Source of the DNA: DASQQQ01 sp036390995
GTDB lineage: Bacteria; Actinomycetota; UBA4738; HRBIN12
Length of the DNA: 13,293 bases
Direction of reading: 5' to 3'
Assembly (NCBI GenBank): GCA_036390995.1
Contig: DASWAT010000181.1
Location: forward strand, 1-13,293
Shown here: one piece after another, positions 1-6,802 of the stretch
Position numbering within the stretch: the first letter of the stretch is position 1
How the letters are laid out: each line of letters opens with the position of its first letter
Translations under genes and position numbers: made by a program
The notes under the pieces: model-generated
The model's input: only the letters and a program-made list of their open reading frames with translations
The model's database searches: none
What the model was told of the DNA's origin: nothing

Positions 1-684
1 GTGATCGCGATCGACGGGCCCGCCGGGTCCGGCAAGAGCACGCTCGCCCGCAGGCTCGCTGAGACCCTCGACCTGCCATACGTGAACACGGGGTTGATGT
101 ATCGGGCAGTAACGCTCGAGGCCTTGCGTCGGAATCTCGACCTGGAGAACGGGAGGGCTCTCGGCGAACTGGCTGCAGGGATCCGGTTCGAGCTCGACCC
201 CAGCGGCGACCCCGCAACGCTGCTCATCGACGGCGAGGAGCCGTCGCCCGGTCTCGCATCTGCCGACGTGGAGCGACACGTATCGATCGTCTCGGCCCAC
301 CCGGACGTTCGCCGGGTCCTGCGTGAGCGGCAGCGCCTGCTGGGGCGGAGCGGTGCCGTGATGGAGGGAAGGGACATCGGCTCGGTGGTGTTCCCCATGG
401 CCTCGGTGAAGCTCTACCTCATAGCGCCCGCGCGGATACGCGCAGCTCGCCGGATCCGCGAGCGGGGCGGGGCGGACGGGTCCGAAGGCGTGGAAGAGGC
501 GGCGCCGAAGATATCGGGAGATCTCGCGGGGGCCCTGGCCGCCCGGGACGAGCGCGATGAGCGGGTGAATCCGTTCGTCCCACCCGAGGGCGCCGTGCCG
601 TTGGATACAGAGGGCAAGGACGCCCACGAGGTCTTCGAGGAGGCGCTGTCCCTGGTGCGGGCTCGACTCGAGGGCTCGACGTGA
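1..684 (+). CDS. cmk: Cytidylate kinase (CMP/dCMP kinase)
   Basis: Transfers a phosphate from ATP to CMP or dCMP in the cytoplasm, feeding CTP and dCTP synthesis. The P-loop GPAGSGKST lies at residues 6-14. It is followed by the nucleoside-binding segment NTGLMYRAVT (about 29-38) and the conserved GRDIGSVVFP segment near residue 124. The Arg/Asp-rich C-terminal part (RDERDERVNPF, then PLDTEG) matches the end of the CMP kinase family. The 227-residue length is normal. The first base of the window is the first base of a GTG codon, so this may be the true start, but a few more N-terminal residues beyond the left edge cannot be excluded. The usual Asp before TG (DTG) is Asn here. The stop overlaps the start of der by four bases, the common cmk-der arrangement. 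Confidence 0.93.
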   Translation: MIAIDGPAGSGKSTLARRLAETLDLPYVNTGLMYRAVTLEALRRNLDLENGRALGELAAGIRFELDPSGDPATLLIDGEEPSPGLASADVERHVSIVSAHPDVRRVLRERQRLLGRSGAVMEGRDIGSVVFPMASVKLYLIAPARIRAARRIRERGGADGSEGVEEAAPKISGDLAGALAARDERDERVNPFVPPEGAVPLDTEGKDAHEVFEEALSLVRARLEGST

Positions 685-1979
685 ACGCGCGCGTGCCCGT
701 CGTCGCGCTGGTCGGCCGTCAGAACGTGGGCAAGTCCACGTTGGTGAACCGGCTCTTCGGACGACGAGAGGCGATCGCCCATGAGACGCCAGGGGTCACT
801 CGCGACCGGGTGGAGTTCGACGTGACCTGGAGGGGCCGGACCCTCCGGCTCGTGGACACGGGAGGGTTCCGGCACGGCGCGGCGGGCATCGACGCCCTCG
901 TCGTCCGTCAGGCGGAGCGCGCCGCGGAGCAGGCCGACCTGGTGCTCCTGGTGGTGGACGCACAGACCGGGGTCCTGGAGGAGGACGCGATGCTGGCCCG
1001 GCGCCTGCGGCGATCGGAGGTCCCAGTGCTGGTGGTCGCGAACAAGGTCGACACCGAGCGGGAGGGATCGGACGCTGCGTCGTTCAACCGGCTCGGACTC
1101 GGCGAGCCCGTGGCGGTGTCGGCACTGCATGGGCGTGGCTCGGGCGACCTCCTGGACCGGGTGGTGGCGCTCCTGCCCGAGGGACAGCCCGCGGAGGACG
1201 TGGGCGCCGAGCCTCGGTTCGCACTCGTGGGACGGCCCAACGGGGGCAAGTCCTCCCTGTTCAACCGATTGGTCGGTGAGGAACGCTCTGTCGTCTTCGA
1301 AGAGGCGGGGACCACGCGAGACGCAGTGGACGCCGTGGTCGGGTGGCCGGACGGGCCGGTGCGGTTCGTGGACACCGCCGGATCCCGGCGCCCATCGAAA
1401 GCCCAGGGGCTCGAGTACTACAGCTTCCTTCGAGCCGTCCGGGCCGTCGAGCGCGCGCACGTCGCCGTGTTGGTGCTGGATGCCCGCGAGGGCCTTACCG
1501 CGGAGGACCGCAGGATCGCGGCACGTGTCATCGAGCAGGGCCGTGCGCTCGCCATCGTCGCCAACAAATGGGATCTCGTCGAGGAGCGGGATCGCACGTA
1601 CAAGGACCTCGTGCAGGAGGCCGCCCCGTTCGCGGGGGCCCCCATCGCCCGGATCTCGGCGCTCACCGGGGCCGGCGTGGCCAGGCTCCCGTCCCTTCTC
1701 CTCTCGCTCCACGATCGGTGGTCGAAGCGACTGCCAACCGCGGAGGTCAACCGCCTGTTCCTCGCGGCGCAGGACGATCGTCCCCCGCCCGGCGGCGTCC
1801 GGTTCCGGTATGCGACGCAGGTGTCAGCGGGGCCGCCGACGTTCGTCCTGTTCGGAGGGCGCAGGCCGGAGCGGACCTACGAACGGTTCCTCGAGAACCG
1901 GGTGCGGCGGGAACTCGGATCCGAAGGCGTCCCGATCCGTCTGCGCTTCCGTGCCAAGCGGGAACGCGCGGGACGCTGA
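681..1979 (+). CDS. der: GTPase Der, 50S ribosome assembly factor
   Basis: Double-GTPase that assists maturation of the 50S ribosomal subunit. Two G domains are visible. The first has P-loop GRQNVGKS (12-19), PGVTRDR (37-43), DTGG (59-62) and NKVD (121-124). The second has P-loop GRPNGGKS (184-191), TTRD (211-214), DTAG (231-234) and NKWD (295-298). A KH-like C-terminal domain follows, ending in a basic tail. The 432-residue length is typical. Both P-loops depart slightly from the near-universal GRPNVGKS (Gln for Pro in the first, Gly for Val in the second) but still fit GxxxxGKS. The GTG start overlaps the cmk stop as GTGA, implying translational coupling. Long antisense open frames across this gene are codon-bias shadows. 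Confidence 0.96.
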   Translation: MNARVPVVALVGRQNVGKSTLVNRLFGRREAIAHETPGVTRDRVEFDVTWRGRTLRLVDTGGFRHGAAGIDALVVRQAERAAEQADLVLLVVDAQTGVLEEDAMLARRLRRSEVPVLVVANKVDTEREGSDAASFNRLGLGEPVAVSALHGRGSGDLLDRVVALLPEGQPAEDVGAEPRFALVGRPNGGKSSLFNRLVGEERSVVFEEAGTTRDAVDAVVGWPDGPVRFVDTAGSRRPSKAQGLEYYSFLRAVRAVERAHVAVLVLDAREGLTAEDRRIAARVIEQGRALAIVANKWDLVEERDRTYKDLVQEAAPFAGAPIARISALTGAGVARLPSLLLSLHDRWSKRLPTAEVNRLFLAAQDDRPPPGGVRFRYATQVSAGPPTFVLFGGRRPERTYERFLENRVRRELGSEGVPIRLRFRAKRERAGR

Positions 1980-2009
1980 CGCTCGCGGGATAGCCTCCCC
2001 CCGGCCCGA

Positions 2010-2015
2010 TACAAT
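2010..2015 (+). promoter_or_regulatory. Possible -10 element for tRNA-Pro
   Basis: TACAAT lies nine bases before the first base of the tRNA acceptor stem, which would place transcription start a few bases upstream of the mature 5' end. No convincing -35 hexamer is seen at 16-18 bases upstream, so this rests on the -10 alone. Confidence 0.4.
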
Positions 2016-2024
2016 CACGGGCGA

Positions 2025-2102
2025 CGGGCCGTGGCGCAGCTTGGTTAGCGCGTCTGACTGGGGGTCAGAAGGTCGCCGGTTCAAATCCGGCCGGCCCGAC
2101 CA
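2025..2102 (+). tRNA. tRNA-Pro (anticodon GGG)
   Basis: A full cloverleaf can be folded by eye. The acceptor stem CGGGCCG (2025-2031) pairs with CGGCCCG (2092-2098). The D stem is GCGC/GCGC (2034-2037 and 2048-2051). The anticodon stem TCTGA/TCAGA (2053-2057 and 2065-2069) carries loop CTGGGGG, giving anticodon GGG at 2060-2062. The T stem GCCGG/CCGGC (2075-2079 and 2087-2091) carries loop TTCAAAT. The discriminator A is at 2099 and CCA is encoded at 2100-2102. Anticodon GGG reads proline codons CCC and CCU. All stems are fully paired. No copy of the 3' end of this tRNA was noticed elsewhere in the window, so there is no sign of an integrated element using it. Confidence 0.97.
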
Positions 2103-2306
2103 CGATCGGCATGCCGGCGCGTTTCGTCCTTCGCGACCCTGACAACCCATCCACGCCGGTCCCGCCTTCTCAGTCTGAAAGCTCGACGTAAGGTCTGGCC
2201 GGCAGCGGGGCCGAGCACCTTTCGATCCCAAGGCGGACCCGACTCTCGACCACAGGGAGACCATCTTCGAAGGTGGAACCGAGGCTTGATATGGGCCGGA
2301 CGGGAA

Positions 2307-2337
2307 GGTGGCCCGGGGAGGAAGAGCCCGGGCCACC
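2307..2337. terminator. Strong 11-bp hairpin, possible terminator
   Basis: GGTGGCCCGGG (2307-2317) and CCCGGGCCACC (2327-2337) are perfect inverted repeats separated by nine bases. No clear T-run follows on either strand. Many actinobacterial terminators lack one, so this may end the transcript from der or the tRNA. It could instead be part of a structured RNA. Confidence 0.45.
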
Positions 2338-2449
2338 CTGAGCCGTTACCGAAGGCTTCGGTGCGCATGGAGGCCTCGGTCCGGCAACGCCATAGTGTAG
2401 GTCAAGCCGTCCCGGAAGCCCAGTACCCAGGTCGCCCGAGTTCGAGTGA

Positions 2450-2455
2450 TACGGT
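2450..2455 (+). promoter_or_regulatory. Possible -10 element giving a leaderless pgsA transcript
   Basis: TACGGT fits the actinobacterial TAnnnT pattern and ends seven bases before the ATG at 2463. Transcription would then begin at or next to the start codon. No Shine-Dalgarno sequence precedes this ATG, which agrees with leaderless translation. No good -35 hexamer is visible. Confidence 0.35.
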
Positions 2456-2462
2456 GCCGGCC

Positions 2463-3059
2463 ATGAAGGGGGACGGCCGGGGGACCGGAGCCACGGAGGC
2501 CTCTTCGGCCATCGCCACCGTTCCGAACGCGCTCTCGCTCGCCCGGATCCTCCTGATCCCATCGTTCGTCTGGCTGATCGTCGACCGGGACACGACGTTC
2601 GTAGGGCTCGTGCTCTTCGGTGTGGTCGTCTCCACGGACTGGGTCGACGGGGCACTGGCCCGGCGAACCGGACGGGTGTCCGAGCTCGGGAAGATCCTCG
2701 ATCCCACGGCCGATCGGCTGGCGATCGCGGCCGGGCTGGTCGCGCTGGTGATCCGCGGAGCCTTTCCGCTGTGGGCGGCGCTGCTGATCTTGGTGCGCGA
2801 CGCTCTCGTCCTCGGCGCGGGGCTCGTGCTGCTCGGCACCCGGCACGTCCGGATCGAGGTCCGGACGGTGGGGAAGGTGGCGACGTTCGGCTTGATGATG
2901 GCCATCGGGGCCGTCTCGTGGGGAACGCTGGGGTACCCGTTTCATGCGGGGTTCCTGGCGCTGGGTTGGACGTTCTTCGGGGTCGGTATCGTCGAGTACT
3001 ACGTCGCGACCGCTCTGTACGCGGGTGACGTGCGAGGTGCGCTCGCCCGCCCGGGTTGA
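2463..3059 (+). CDS. pgsA: CDP-alcohol phosphatidyltransferase, PgsA-like
   Basis: Integral membrane enzyme that transfers a phosphatidyl group from CDP-diacylglycerol to an alcohol, most likely glycerol-3-phosphate in phosphatidylglycerol synthesis. The family signature DG-xx-AR-x8-G-xxx-D-xxx-D is complete, with D62, G63, A66, R67, G76, D80 and D84. Several hydrophobic segments span most of the protein (about 24-60, 85-120, 135-185). The frame is open upstream to 2286, but the ATG at 2463 was chosen: the longer version adds low-complexity sequence over the intergenic hairpins, and the 198-residue product is family-sized. The gene lies 75 bases before gcvH, as PgsA2 (Rv1822) lies near gcvH in Mycobacterium. 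The exact acceptor (glycerol-3-phosphate, inositol phosphate or another) cannot be settled from sequence alone. Confidence 0.85.
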   Translation: MKGDGRGTGATEASSAIATVPNALSLARILLIPSFVWLIVDRDTTFVGLVLFGVVVSTDWVDGALARRTGRVSELGKILDPTADRLAIAAGLVALVIRGAFPLWAALLILVRDALVLGAGLVLLGTRHVRIEVRTVGKVATFGLMMAIGAVSWGTLGYPFHAGFLALGWTFFGVGIVEYYVATALYAGDVRGALARPG

Positions 3060-3134
3060 CACGCGACCTGGCCTGGCGGACAGGTGGTACGTTCAGGTCC
3101 GCGGGGCAACCATGACCGGACGAGGGAGGAGCCG

Positions 3135-3530
3135 ATGGAGTTCCCGGAGGATCTCCGGTACACGAAAGAGCACGAGTGGGTTCGCGACGAGGGCAACGGA
3201 CGCGTCCGGATCGGGATCACCGACTACGCCCAGGACGCTCTTGGAGACGTCGTGTACGTCGACGTGCCGGAGGTTGGAACCGAGGTCACGGCGTCCCAGG
3301 CGTTCAGCGAGGTGGAGTCGACGAAATCGGTGTCCGACGTCTACAGCCCGGTGAGCGGCACGGTGGTCGAGCGCAATCCACTCCTGGACGAGCATCCCGA
3401 GCTGGTGAACGAGGCGCCGTATGGGGACGGCTGGCTTGTCGTCCTGGAGAGCGCCGACGCCGAGGCCATCGGCTCCCTCATGGACGTGGCATCGTACCGC
3501 CGCTTCGTGGATGACAGCGTGGGGTCGTAG
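3135..3530 (+). CDS. gcvH: Glycine cleavage system H protein
   Basis: Lipoyl carrier that shuttles the aminomethyl group from the P protein to the T protein and is reoxidised by the L protein. The lipoyl-lysine is K64 in the segment EVESTKSVSD. The N-terminal PEDLRYTKEHEWVR and the TDYAQDALGDVVYVDVP segment are also characteristic. The 131-residue length is normal. The frame is open from 3084, but the ATG at 3135 fits the family start and has a clear Shine-Dalgarno sequence, GGAGGAG at 3125-3131. The P subunits lie 5.3 kb downstream; no T or L protein is in the window. TACGTT at 3088-3093 may be a -10 element but has no matching -35. Confidence 0.96.
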   Translation: MEFPEDLRYTKEHEWVRDEGNGRVRIGITDYAQDALGDVVYVDVPEVGTEVTASQAFSEVESTKSVSDVYSPVSGTVVERNPLLDEHPELVNEAPYGDGWLVVLESADAEAIGSLMDVASYRRFVDDSVGS

Positions 3531-3570
3531 CGCTCGACCCCCGCTCGACGCTCGCGATCGGCGGACGCTG

Positions 3571-3599
3571 TTGACCCTTCCGATCCGCTGCGATAACTT
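3571..3599 (+). promoter_or_regulatory. Sigma70-like promoter for the FHA-ftsR unit
   Basis: TTGACC (3571-3576) and TAACTT (3594-3599) are separated by exactly 17 bases, the best classical promoter in the window. Transcription would start near 3606, leaving a leader of about 70 bases before the TTG start codon at 3677. It sets the FHA-MerR genes up as a unit separate from gcvH. Confidence 0.6.
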
Positions 3600-3612
3600 C
3601 CAGTTCCGGTCG

Positions 3613-3656
3613 AAGGTCGATCCTCGACCTCAACCTCGACCTTGAGGACGAGGTTG
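3613..3656 (+). promoter_or_regulatory. Leader with competing hairpins before the FHA gene
   Basis: Two tandem hairpins can form: AGGTCGA/TCGACCT (3614-3620 with 3624-3630) and CAACCTCG/CGAGGTTG (3631-3638 with 3649-3656). CTCGACCT occurs twice (3623-3630 and 3635-3642), so AAGGTCGA (3613-3620) can pair instead with TCGACCTT (3636-3643), which breaks the second hairpin. This two-state design, between a good promoter and the Shine-Dalgarno GAGGAG at 3662-3667, resembles an attenuator or translation switch. No known riboswitch class was recognised. Confidence 0.35.
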
Positions 3657-3676
3657 GCCCTGAGGAGCGAGCGAGC

Positions 3677-4135
3677 TTGTACTGCACCCGCTGTGGACAT
3701 CCGAACAAGGACGGCGCCCGCTACTGCGCGAACTGTGGCGCTCCCCTCCAGGAGGACAGCACCCTCGGCATCACCCCGGTGGAGGTCGAGGAGGAGGGTA
3801 CGGAGGAGTTCCCGTTCCCCGGAGAGCATCTGGAGGCCGGGCAGGCTCTCCTGATGGTCAAGCGTGGCCCGAATGCCGGCTCGACGTTCCTGGTGGAGAA
3901 GGACCTCACCACGGCCGGCCGCAATCCCGACAGCGACGTCTTCCTCGACGACGTCACCGTGTCTCGCCGGCATGCGGAGATCCGCCGACGGGGCAACGAG
4001 TTCTTCATCCACGACTCGGGGAGCCTGAACGGAACGTACGTGAACCGGGAGCGCGTGGACATGTCGAAGCTGGCGTCGGGCGACGAGCTGCAGATCGGGA
4101 AGTTCAGGCTGACCTTCTTCCAGGCGGAGGGATGA
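3677..4135 (+). CDS. Zinc-ribbon and FHA-domain protein, GarA-like
   Basis: Predicted cytoplasmic phosphothreonine-reading regulator. An N-terminal zinc ribbon has the pairs C3-xx-C6 and C18-xx-C21. An acidic linker follows, then an FHA domain (about 54-150) with the expected GR (TAGRNPDSDV), SRRH (VSRRHAEI) and NGTYVN motifs. Its position between gcvH and the FtsR-type MerR gene is that of GarA (Rv1827), which controls glutamate and 2-oxoglutarate metabolism in mycobacteria. Unlike GarA, no N-terminal ETTS-type phosphothreonine motif is seen; the zinc ribbon takes that place. The TTG start is supported by GAGGAG at 3662-3667, nine bases upstream; no longer start is evident. The stop overlaps the next gene as ATGA. 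The FHA assignment is firm; a GarA-like role is inferred from position. Confidence 0.87.
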   Translation: MYCTRCGHPNKDGARYCANCGAPLQEDSTLGITPVEVEEEGTEEFPFPGEHLEAGQALLMVKRGPNAGSTFLVEKDLTTAGRNPDSDVFLDDVTVSRRHAEIRRRGNEFFIHDSGSLNGTYVNRERVDMSKLASGDELQIGKFRLTFFQAEG

Positions 4136-4848
4136 CGAGCATGCCCACGCGCAACTACCAGTCCATCGGTGAGGTCCTGGTCTCGGTGAAGACGGAGTTC
4201 CCCGACATCACGATCTCGAAGATCCGCTTCCTCGAATCCGAGGGGTTGATCCAGCCCGAGCGCACGCCATCCGGCTATCGCAAGTTCTACGACAAGGACG
4301 TCGACCGCCTGAAGCACATCCTGAAGATGCAGCGCGACGAGTACCTCCCGCTCAAGGTGATCAAGGAACGGCTCCTGCGCGAAGAGTCCGGAGAGCCCGA
4401 GGAGCCGGAAGAAGGTGGCGCCGAGGAGAAGGAGGGCGAAGAGGAGCTCGCCGAGCCGCCCACCGGCTTGCAGATGTCCTTGGAGGAGATGTCCGCAGCC
4501 ACCGGCGTGGACAGGGAGCGGATCAAGGAGCTCGAGTCCTTCGGTCTGATCTGCGTGCACGGGCCCGAGTCCGCCAGGTACTACGACGGCGACGACTACA
4601 TCGTGCTTTCGATCGTGAAGGACTTCTTCCGGCACGGCGTCGAGCCCCGCCACCTCACGATGTACAAGCACTTCGCGGAGCGCGAAGCCGCGTTCTTCGA
4701 GACGATCGTCATGCCGCAGCTCCGGCAACGCAATCCCGACGCCCGGAAGCTGGCAACGAACTCCCTGACCGGGCTGGCGAAGGCATCGCGGAAGCTGAAG
4801 CAGGCCCTCCTCCGCAACAACCTGCGCCAGTACCTGTCGGCGCCGTAG
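4132..4848 (+). CDS. ftsR: MerR-family regulator, FtsR/Rv1828 type
   Basis: DNA-binding regulator. The N-terminal MerR winged helix-turn-helix (about 5-82) includes YQSIGEVLVSV, ISKIRFLESEGLI and the wing GYRKFYDKDVDRL. A very acidic linker (about 85-112) leads to a second region that itself resembles a degenerate MerR unit (MSAATGVDRERIKELESFGLI, then ARYYDGDDYIVL), and a basic C-terminal helical end. The same two-part form is known for Rv1828 and Cg1631 (FtsR), which activates ftsZ in Corynebacterium. The ATG overlaps the stop of the FHA gene (ATGA), so the two are likely co-translated; a second in-frame ATG lies nine bases further on at 4141. No cysteine-rich metal site is present, so metal sensing is unlikely. 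The ftsZ link is inferred from orthology and is not visible here. Confidence 0.88.
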   Translation: MTSMPTRNYQSIGEVLVSVKTEFPDITISKIRFLESEGLIQPERTPSGYRKFYDKDVDRLKHILKMQRDEYLPLKVIKERLLREESGEPEEPEEGGAEEKEGEEELAEPPTGLQMSLEEMSAATGVDRERIKELESFGLICVHGPESARYYDGDDYIVLSIVKDFFRHGVEPRHLTMYKHFAEREAAFFETIVMPQLRQRNPDARKLATNSLTGLAKASRKLKQALLRNNLRQYLSAP

Positions 4849-4855
4849 GGCCCTC

Positions 4856-6133
4856 GTGAGGACCGCACGCGCTCTGAGGATCCGACGCGCACCGGCGCTC
4901 CTGAGCGTCCTGCTGGCGATCGCGGCGGGCGCTCCGGCGGCCGCCGCGATCGCCTCCACCGTCCCTCCGCCGACCCCGGTCCCGGTCCCCGGCGGCGGGA
5001 CGTCTCCCTCGCCGTTCCCCACGGCGCTCACGACGCCGGCCCCCTCGACGGAGCCGCCGGATCTCGTCGCCCCCTCCGCCGCTCTGGTCGACCTGGACAG
5101 CGGCCAGGTGCTGTTCGAAAAGGATGCCGGCGCACGGCGGCCGGTCGCGAGCCTCACGAAGATCATGACCGCGCTCCTGGTACTGCAGCGAAGCCAGCCC
5201 AGCGATCTCGTCACCGTCAGCGCCGACGCCGCCGTTCCACGACAGACCGTCGGCGTCTCGCAGCTCGGTCTGCAGGCCGGCGAACGGATCTCGGTCGGCC
5301 AACTCCTCTACGCGCTGCTCCTCCAGTCCGCGAACGACGCCGCGGTGGCCCTCGCCGAGCACGTCTCGGGATCCGTGGACTCCTTCGTCACGGCCATGAA
5401 CGCGCGGGCCAGGCGACTGGGGCTCCGCAATACGCGGTTCGCTTCGCCGAACGGCCTCGACGACACCGGATACTCCAGCGCGCTCGATCTGGCACGCCTC
5501 ACGCGGGTCGCCTACCGCGATCCGCTGTTCGCGCAGGTGGTGGCGACGAAGTTCGACGACATCCCCTCGCCTGGAGGGGAGCCCCGGGTGGTGCAGAACC
5601 GCAACGTGCTGCTCTGGCTCTACCCAGGCGCGATCGGAGTGAAGACCGGCTACACGAGTGCCGCCGGCTTCTGTGTGGTCGCCGCGGCACAGCGGGCGGA
5701 GCTCCGTCTGGTTGCCGTGGTCCTGGGTGAGCCGGGCGAGCCCTTCTCGGCTGCGGCCGAGCTGCTGGACTTCGGATTCTCGGCGTTCGAGCGGCGCCAA
5801 CTCGTTGAGGCGGGAGAGCGGTTGGGGTCCGTCCAGATCGACGGGCGGGCCGTCCAGGCCGCGGCGGGCGCCCCGCTGGAGGGGCTCGTCCCCACCGACG
5901 CGCAGGTCCGTCGAACGATCCGACTCCGCCCGGGGACGGCGTTCCCGCCTCCGGTCGGGGAGCGCATCGGGTCGGTGGTCGTGGTGGCAGGCGACCTGCG
6001 GCTCGGCACGGTCCCTTTGGTGGTCACCGACGTGCCTCCTCCGCCCCCCCCGGACCCCGGGCCGTGGTGGTGGAGGGCCGGATCGGCCGTCGTTCGGGCG
6101 GCGGGCGGGCTGCTGTCGGGGCTGTTCGGCTGA
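4856..6133 (+). CDS. D-alanyl-D-alanine carboxypeptidase (peptidase S11)
   Basis: Exported penicillin-binding protein that trims the terminal D-alanine of peptidoglycan stem peptides. All three active-site motifs are present: S99-L-T-K102, S158-A-N160 and K263-T-G265. The N terminus has a basic stretch and a hydrophobic Ala-rich signal sequence (about 1-35), then a Pro-rich spacer (36-68). A C-terminal beta domain (about 285-390) as in DacA/DacF precedes a run of six prolines (394-399), three tryptophans (404-406) and a hydrophobic tail that may bind the membrane. The GTG start lies seven bases after the ftsR stop, with no clear Shine-Dalgarno sequence, suggesting coupling. In Mycobacterium the FtsR-type gene and the nuclease gene are adjacent; here this gene and hpt lie between them. 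Confidence 0.92.
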   Translation: MRTARALRIRRAPALLSVLLAIAAGAPAAAAIASTVPPPTPVPVPGGGTSPSPFPTALTTPAPSTEPPDLVAPSAALVDLDSGQVLFEKDAGARRPVASLTKIMTALLVLQRSQPSDLVTVSADAAVPRQTVGVSQLGLQAGERISVGQLLYALLLQSANDAAVALAEHVSGSVDSFVTAMNARARRLGLRNTRFASPNGLDDTGYSSALDLARLTRVAYRDPLFAQVVATKFDDIPSPGGEPRVVQNRNVLLWLYPGAIGVKTGYTSAAGFCVVAAAQRAELRLVAVVLGEPGEPFSAAAELLDFGFSAFERRQLVEAGERLGSVQIDGRAVQAAAGAPLEGLVPTDAQVRRTIRLRPGTAFPPPVGERIGSVVVVAGDLRLGTVPLVVTDVPPPPPPDPGPWWWRAGSAVVRAAGGLLSGLFG

Positions 6134-6142
6134 TCCCTCTGC

Positions 6143-6148
6143 TACGAT
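6143..6148 (+). promoter_or_regulatory. Possible -10 element giving a leaderless hpt transcript
   Basis: TACGAT fits TAnnnT and ends eight bases before the hpt ATG at 6157, leaving no room for a leader. No Shine-Dalgarno sequence precedes the ATG. It lies in the 23-base gap after the carboxypeptidase gene, so hpt could also be read from upstream. No -35 match is seen. Confidence 0.35.
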
Positions 6149-6156
6149 CGACCCGG

Positions 6157-6759
6157 ATGTCGGAGGTTGCCAGCGTCTTGTACGGGCGCGAGGACATCCG
6201 CCGGCGGACCTGGGAGCTCGGCCGCACCATCACCGGGGACTACGAAGGGCGTGCGCCCGTCCTGATCTCGGTCCTGAAGGGCGGCTCGGTGTTCCTCGCC
6301 GACCTGATCCGGCAGGTGTACCTGCCGGTCTCGGTCGACTACATGTCCCTCTCGCGGTACGGAGGGGCGGCCGAGTCGATGGGTCGCGTCCGGATCGTGA
6401 AGGACCTCGACGACGACATCGGCGGCCGCGACGTCCTGGTCGTCGAGGACATCGTCGACACCGGGCTCACCCTCTCGTACCTGATCTCGGTCCTGGAGTC
6501 GCGGCAGCCGGCCTCCGTGGCCGTCTGCACGTTGCTGGACAAGTCGGTTCGCCGGATCGCGCCGGTCGAGATCAGATATCGGGGGTTCGATTGCCCCGAT
6601 GTCTTCGTGGTCGGCTACGGACTCGACTTCCAGGAACGCTTTCGGAACCTCCCGGACATCCTGGCCGTGCACGACGTGGCCGCCCTAAGCGGGAACCCCG
6701 ACCTGCTCCTCCCGTATCTGGACGCTCCCGAACCGCCCTTCGAGCAGCCATCCGGGTAG
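6157..6759 (+). CDS. hpt: Hypoxanthine phosphoribosyltransferase
   Basis: Purine salvage enzyme that joins hypoxanthine (often also guanine) to PRPP, giving IMP or GMP. The PRPP-binding motif VLVVEDIVDTGLTL is at about 93-106, with the acidic pair E97-D98. The family segment VLKGGSVFLADL is at 39-50, the flexible-loop SLSRYGG at about 64-70, and a late aromatic/Asp segment (FVVGYGLDF) forms the base-binding region. The 200-residue length is normal. The open frame extends back to 6064 inside the carboxypeptidase gene, but the ATG at 6157 fits the family start. In many actinobacteria hpt lies beside tilS and ftsH; this location is different. Confidence 0.94.
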   Translation: MSEVASVLYGREDIRRRTWELGRTITGDYEGRAPVLISVLKGGSVFLADLIRQVYLPVSVDYMSLSRYGGAAESMGRVRIVKDLDDDIGGRDVLVVEDIVDTGLTLSYLISVLESRQPASVAVCTLLDKSVRRIAPVEIRYRGFDCPDVFVVGYGLDFQERFRNLPDILAVHDVAALSGNPDLLLPYLDAPEPPFEQPSG

Positions 6760-6802
6760 GTTGCCGGACCATGAGGGCAGGGCTAGTCTCGATAGCTGAG
6801 TC

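Larger units (their letters stand above)
2103..2462. other. 360-base intergenic region with several hairpins
   Basis: No credible gene is seen between the tRNA and pgsA; the short frames on both strands look like composition artefacts. The region holds a 10-base palindrome (2107-2116), a near-perfect 16-base palindrome with one G-T pair (2261-2276), a strong 11-bp hairpin (2307-2337) and a 15-base near-palindrome (2348-2362). TAAGGT at 2189-2194 could be a -10 element. This may be the terminator region of the cmk-der-tRNA unit, a structured leader, or a small RNA. No known RNA family was recognised. Confidence 0.5.

Noticed and set aside
414..1712. 432-codon open frame antisense to cmk and der
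   Set aside because: Same reasoning: Der is clear on the plus strand and the antisense product has no family features.
2025..2102. tRNA gene as attachment site of an integrated element
   Set aside because: No duplicate of the tRNA 3' end, no integrase and no mobile genes are seen in the window; flanking genes are core.
2286..2462. Longer N terminus for PgsA from the frame opening at 2286
   Set aside because: The extra 59 residues are low-complexity, run through strong hairpins and have no family counterpart.
3056..3061. TTGACA as -35 of a gcvH promoter
   Set aside because: The nearest -10-like hexamer, TACGTT at 3088, is 26 bases away, far from the 16-18 expected, and nothing suitable lies at 17 bases.
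3721..5214. 497-codon open frame antisense to the FHA, ftsR and carboxypeptidase genes
   Set aside because: It spans three well-supported genes on the other strand and shows no recognisable domain; a codon-bias shadow.
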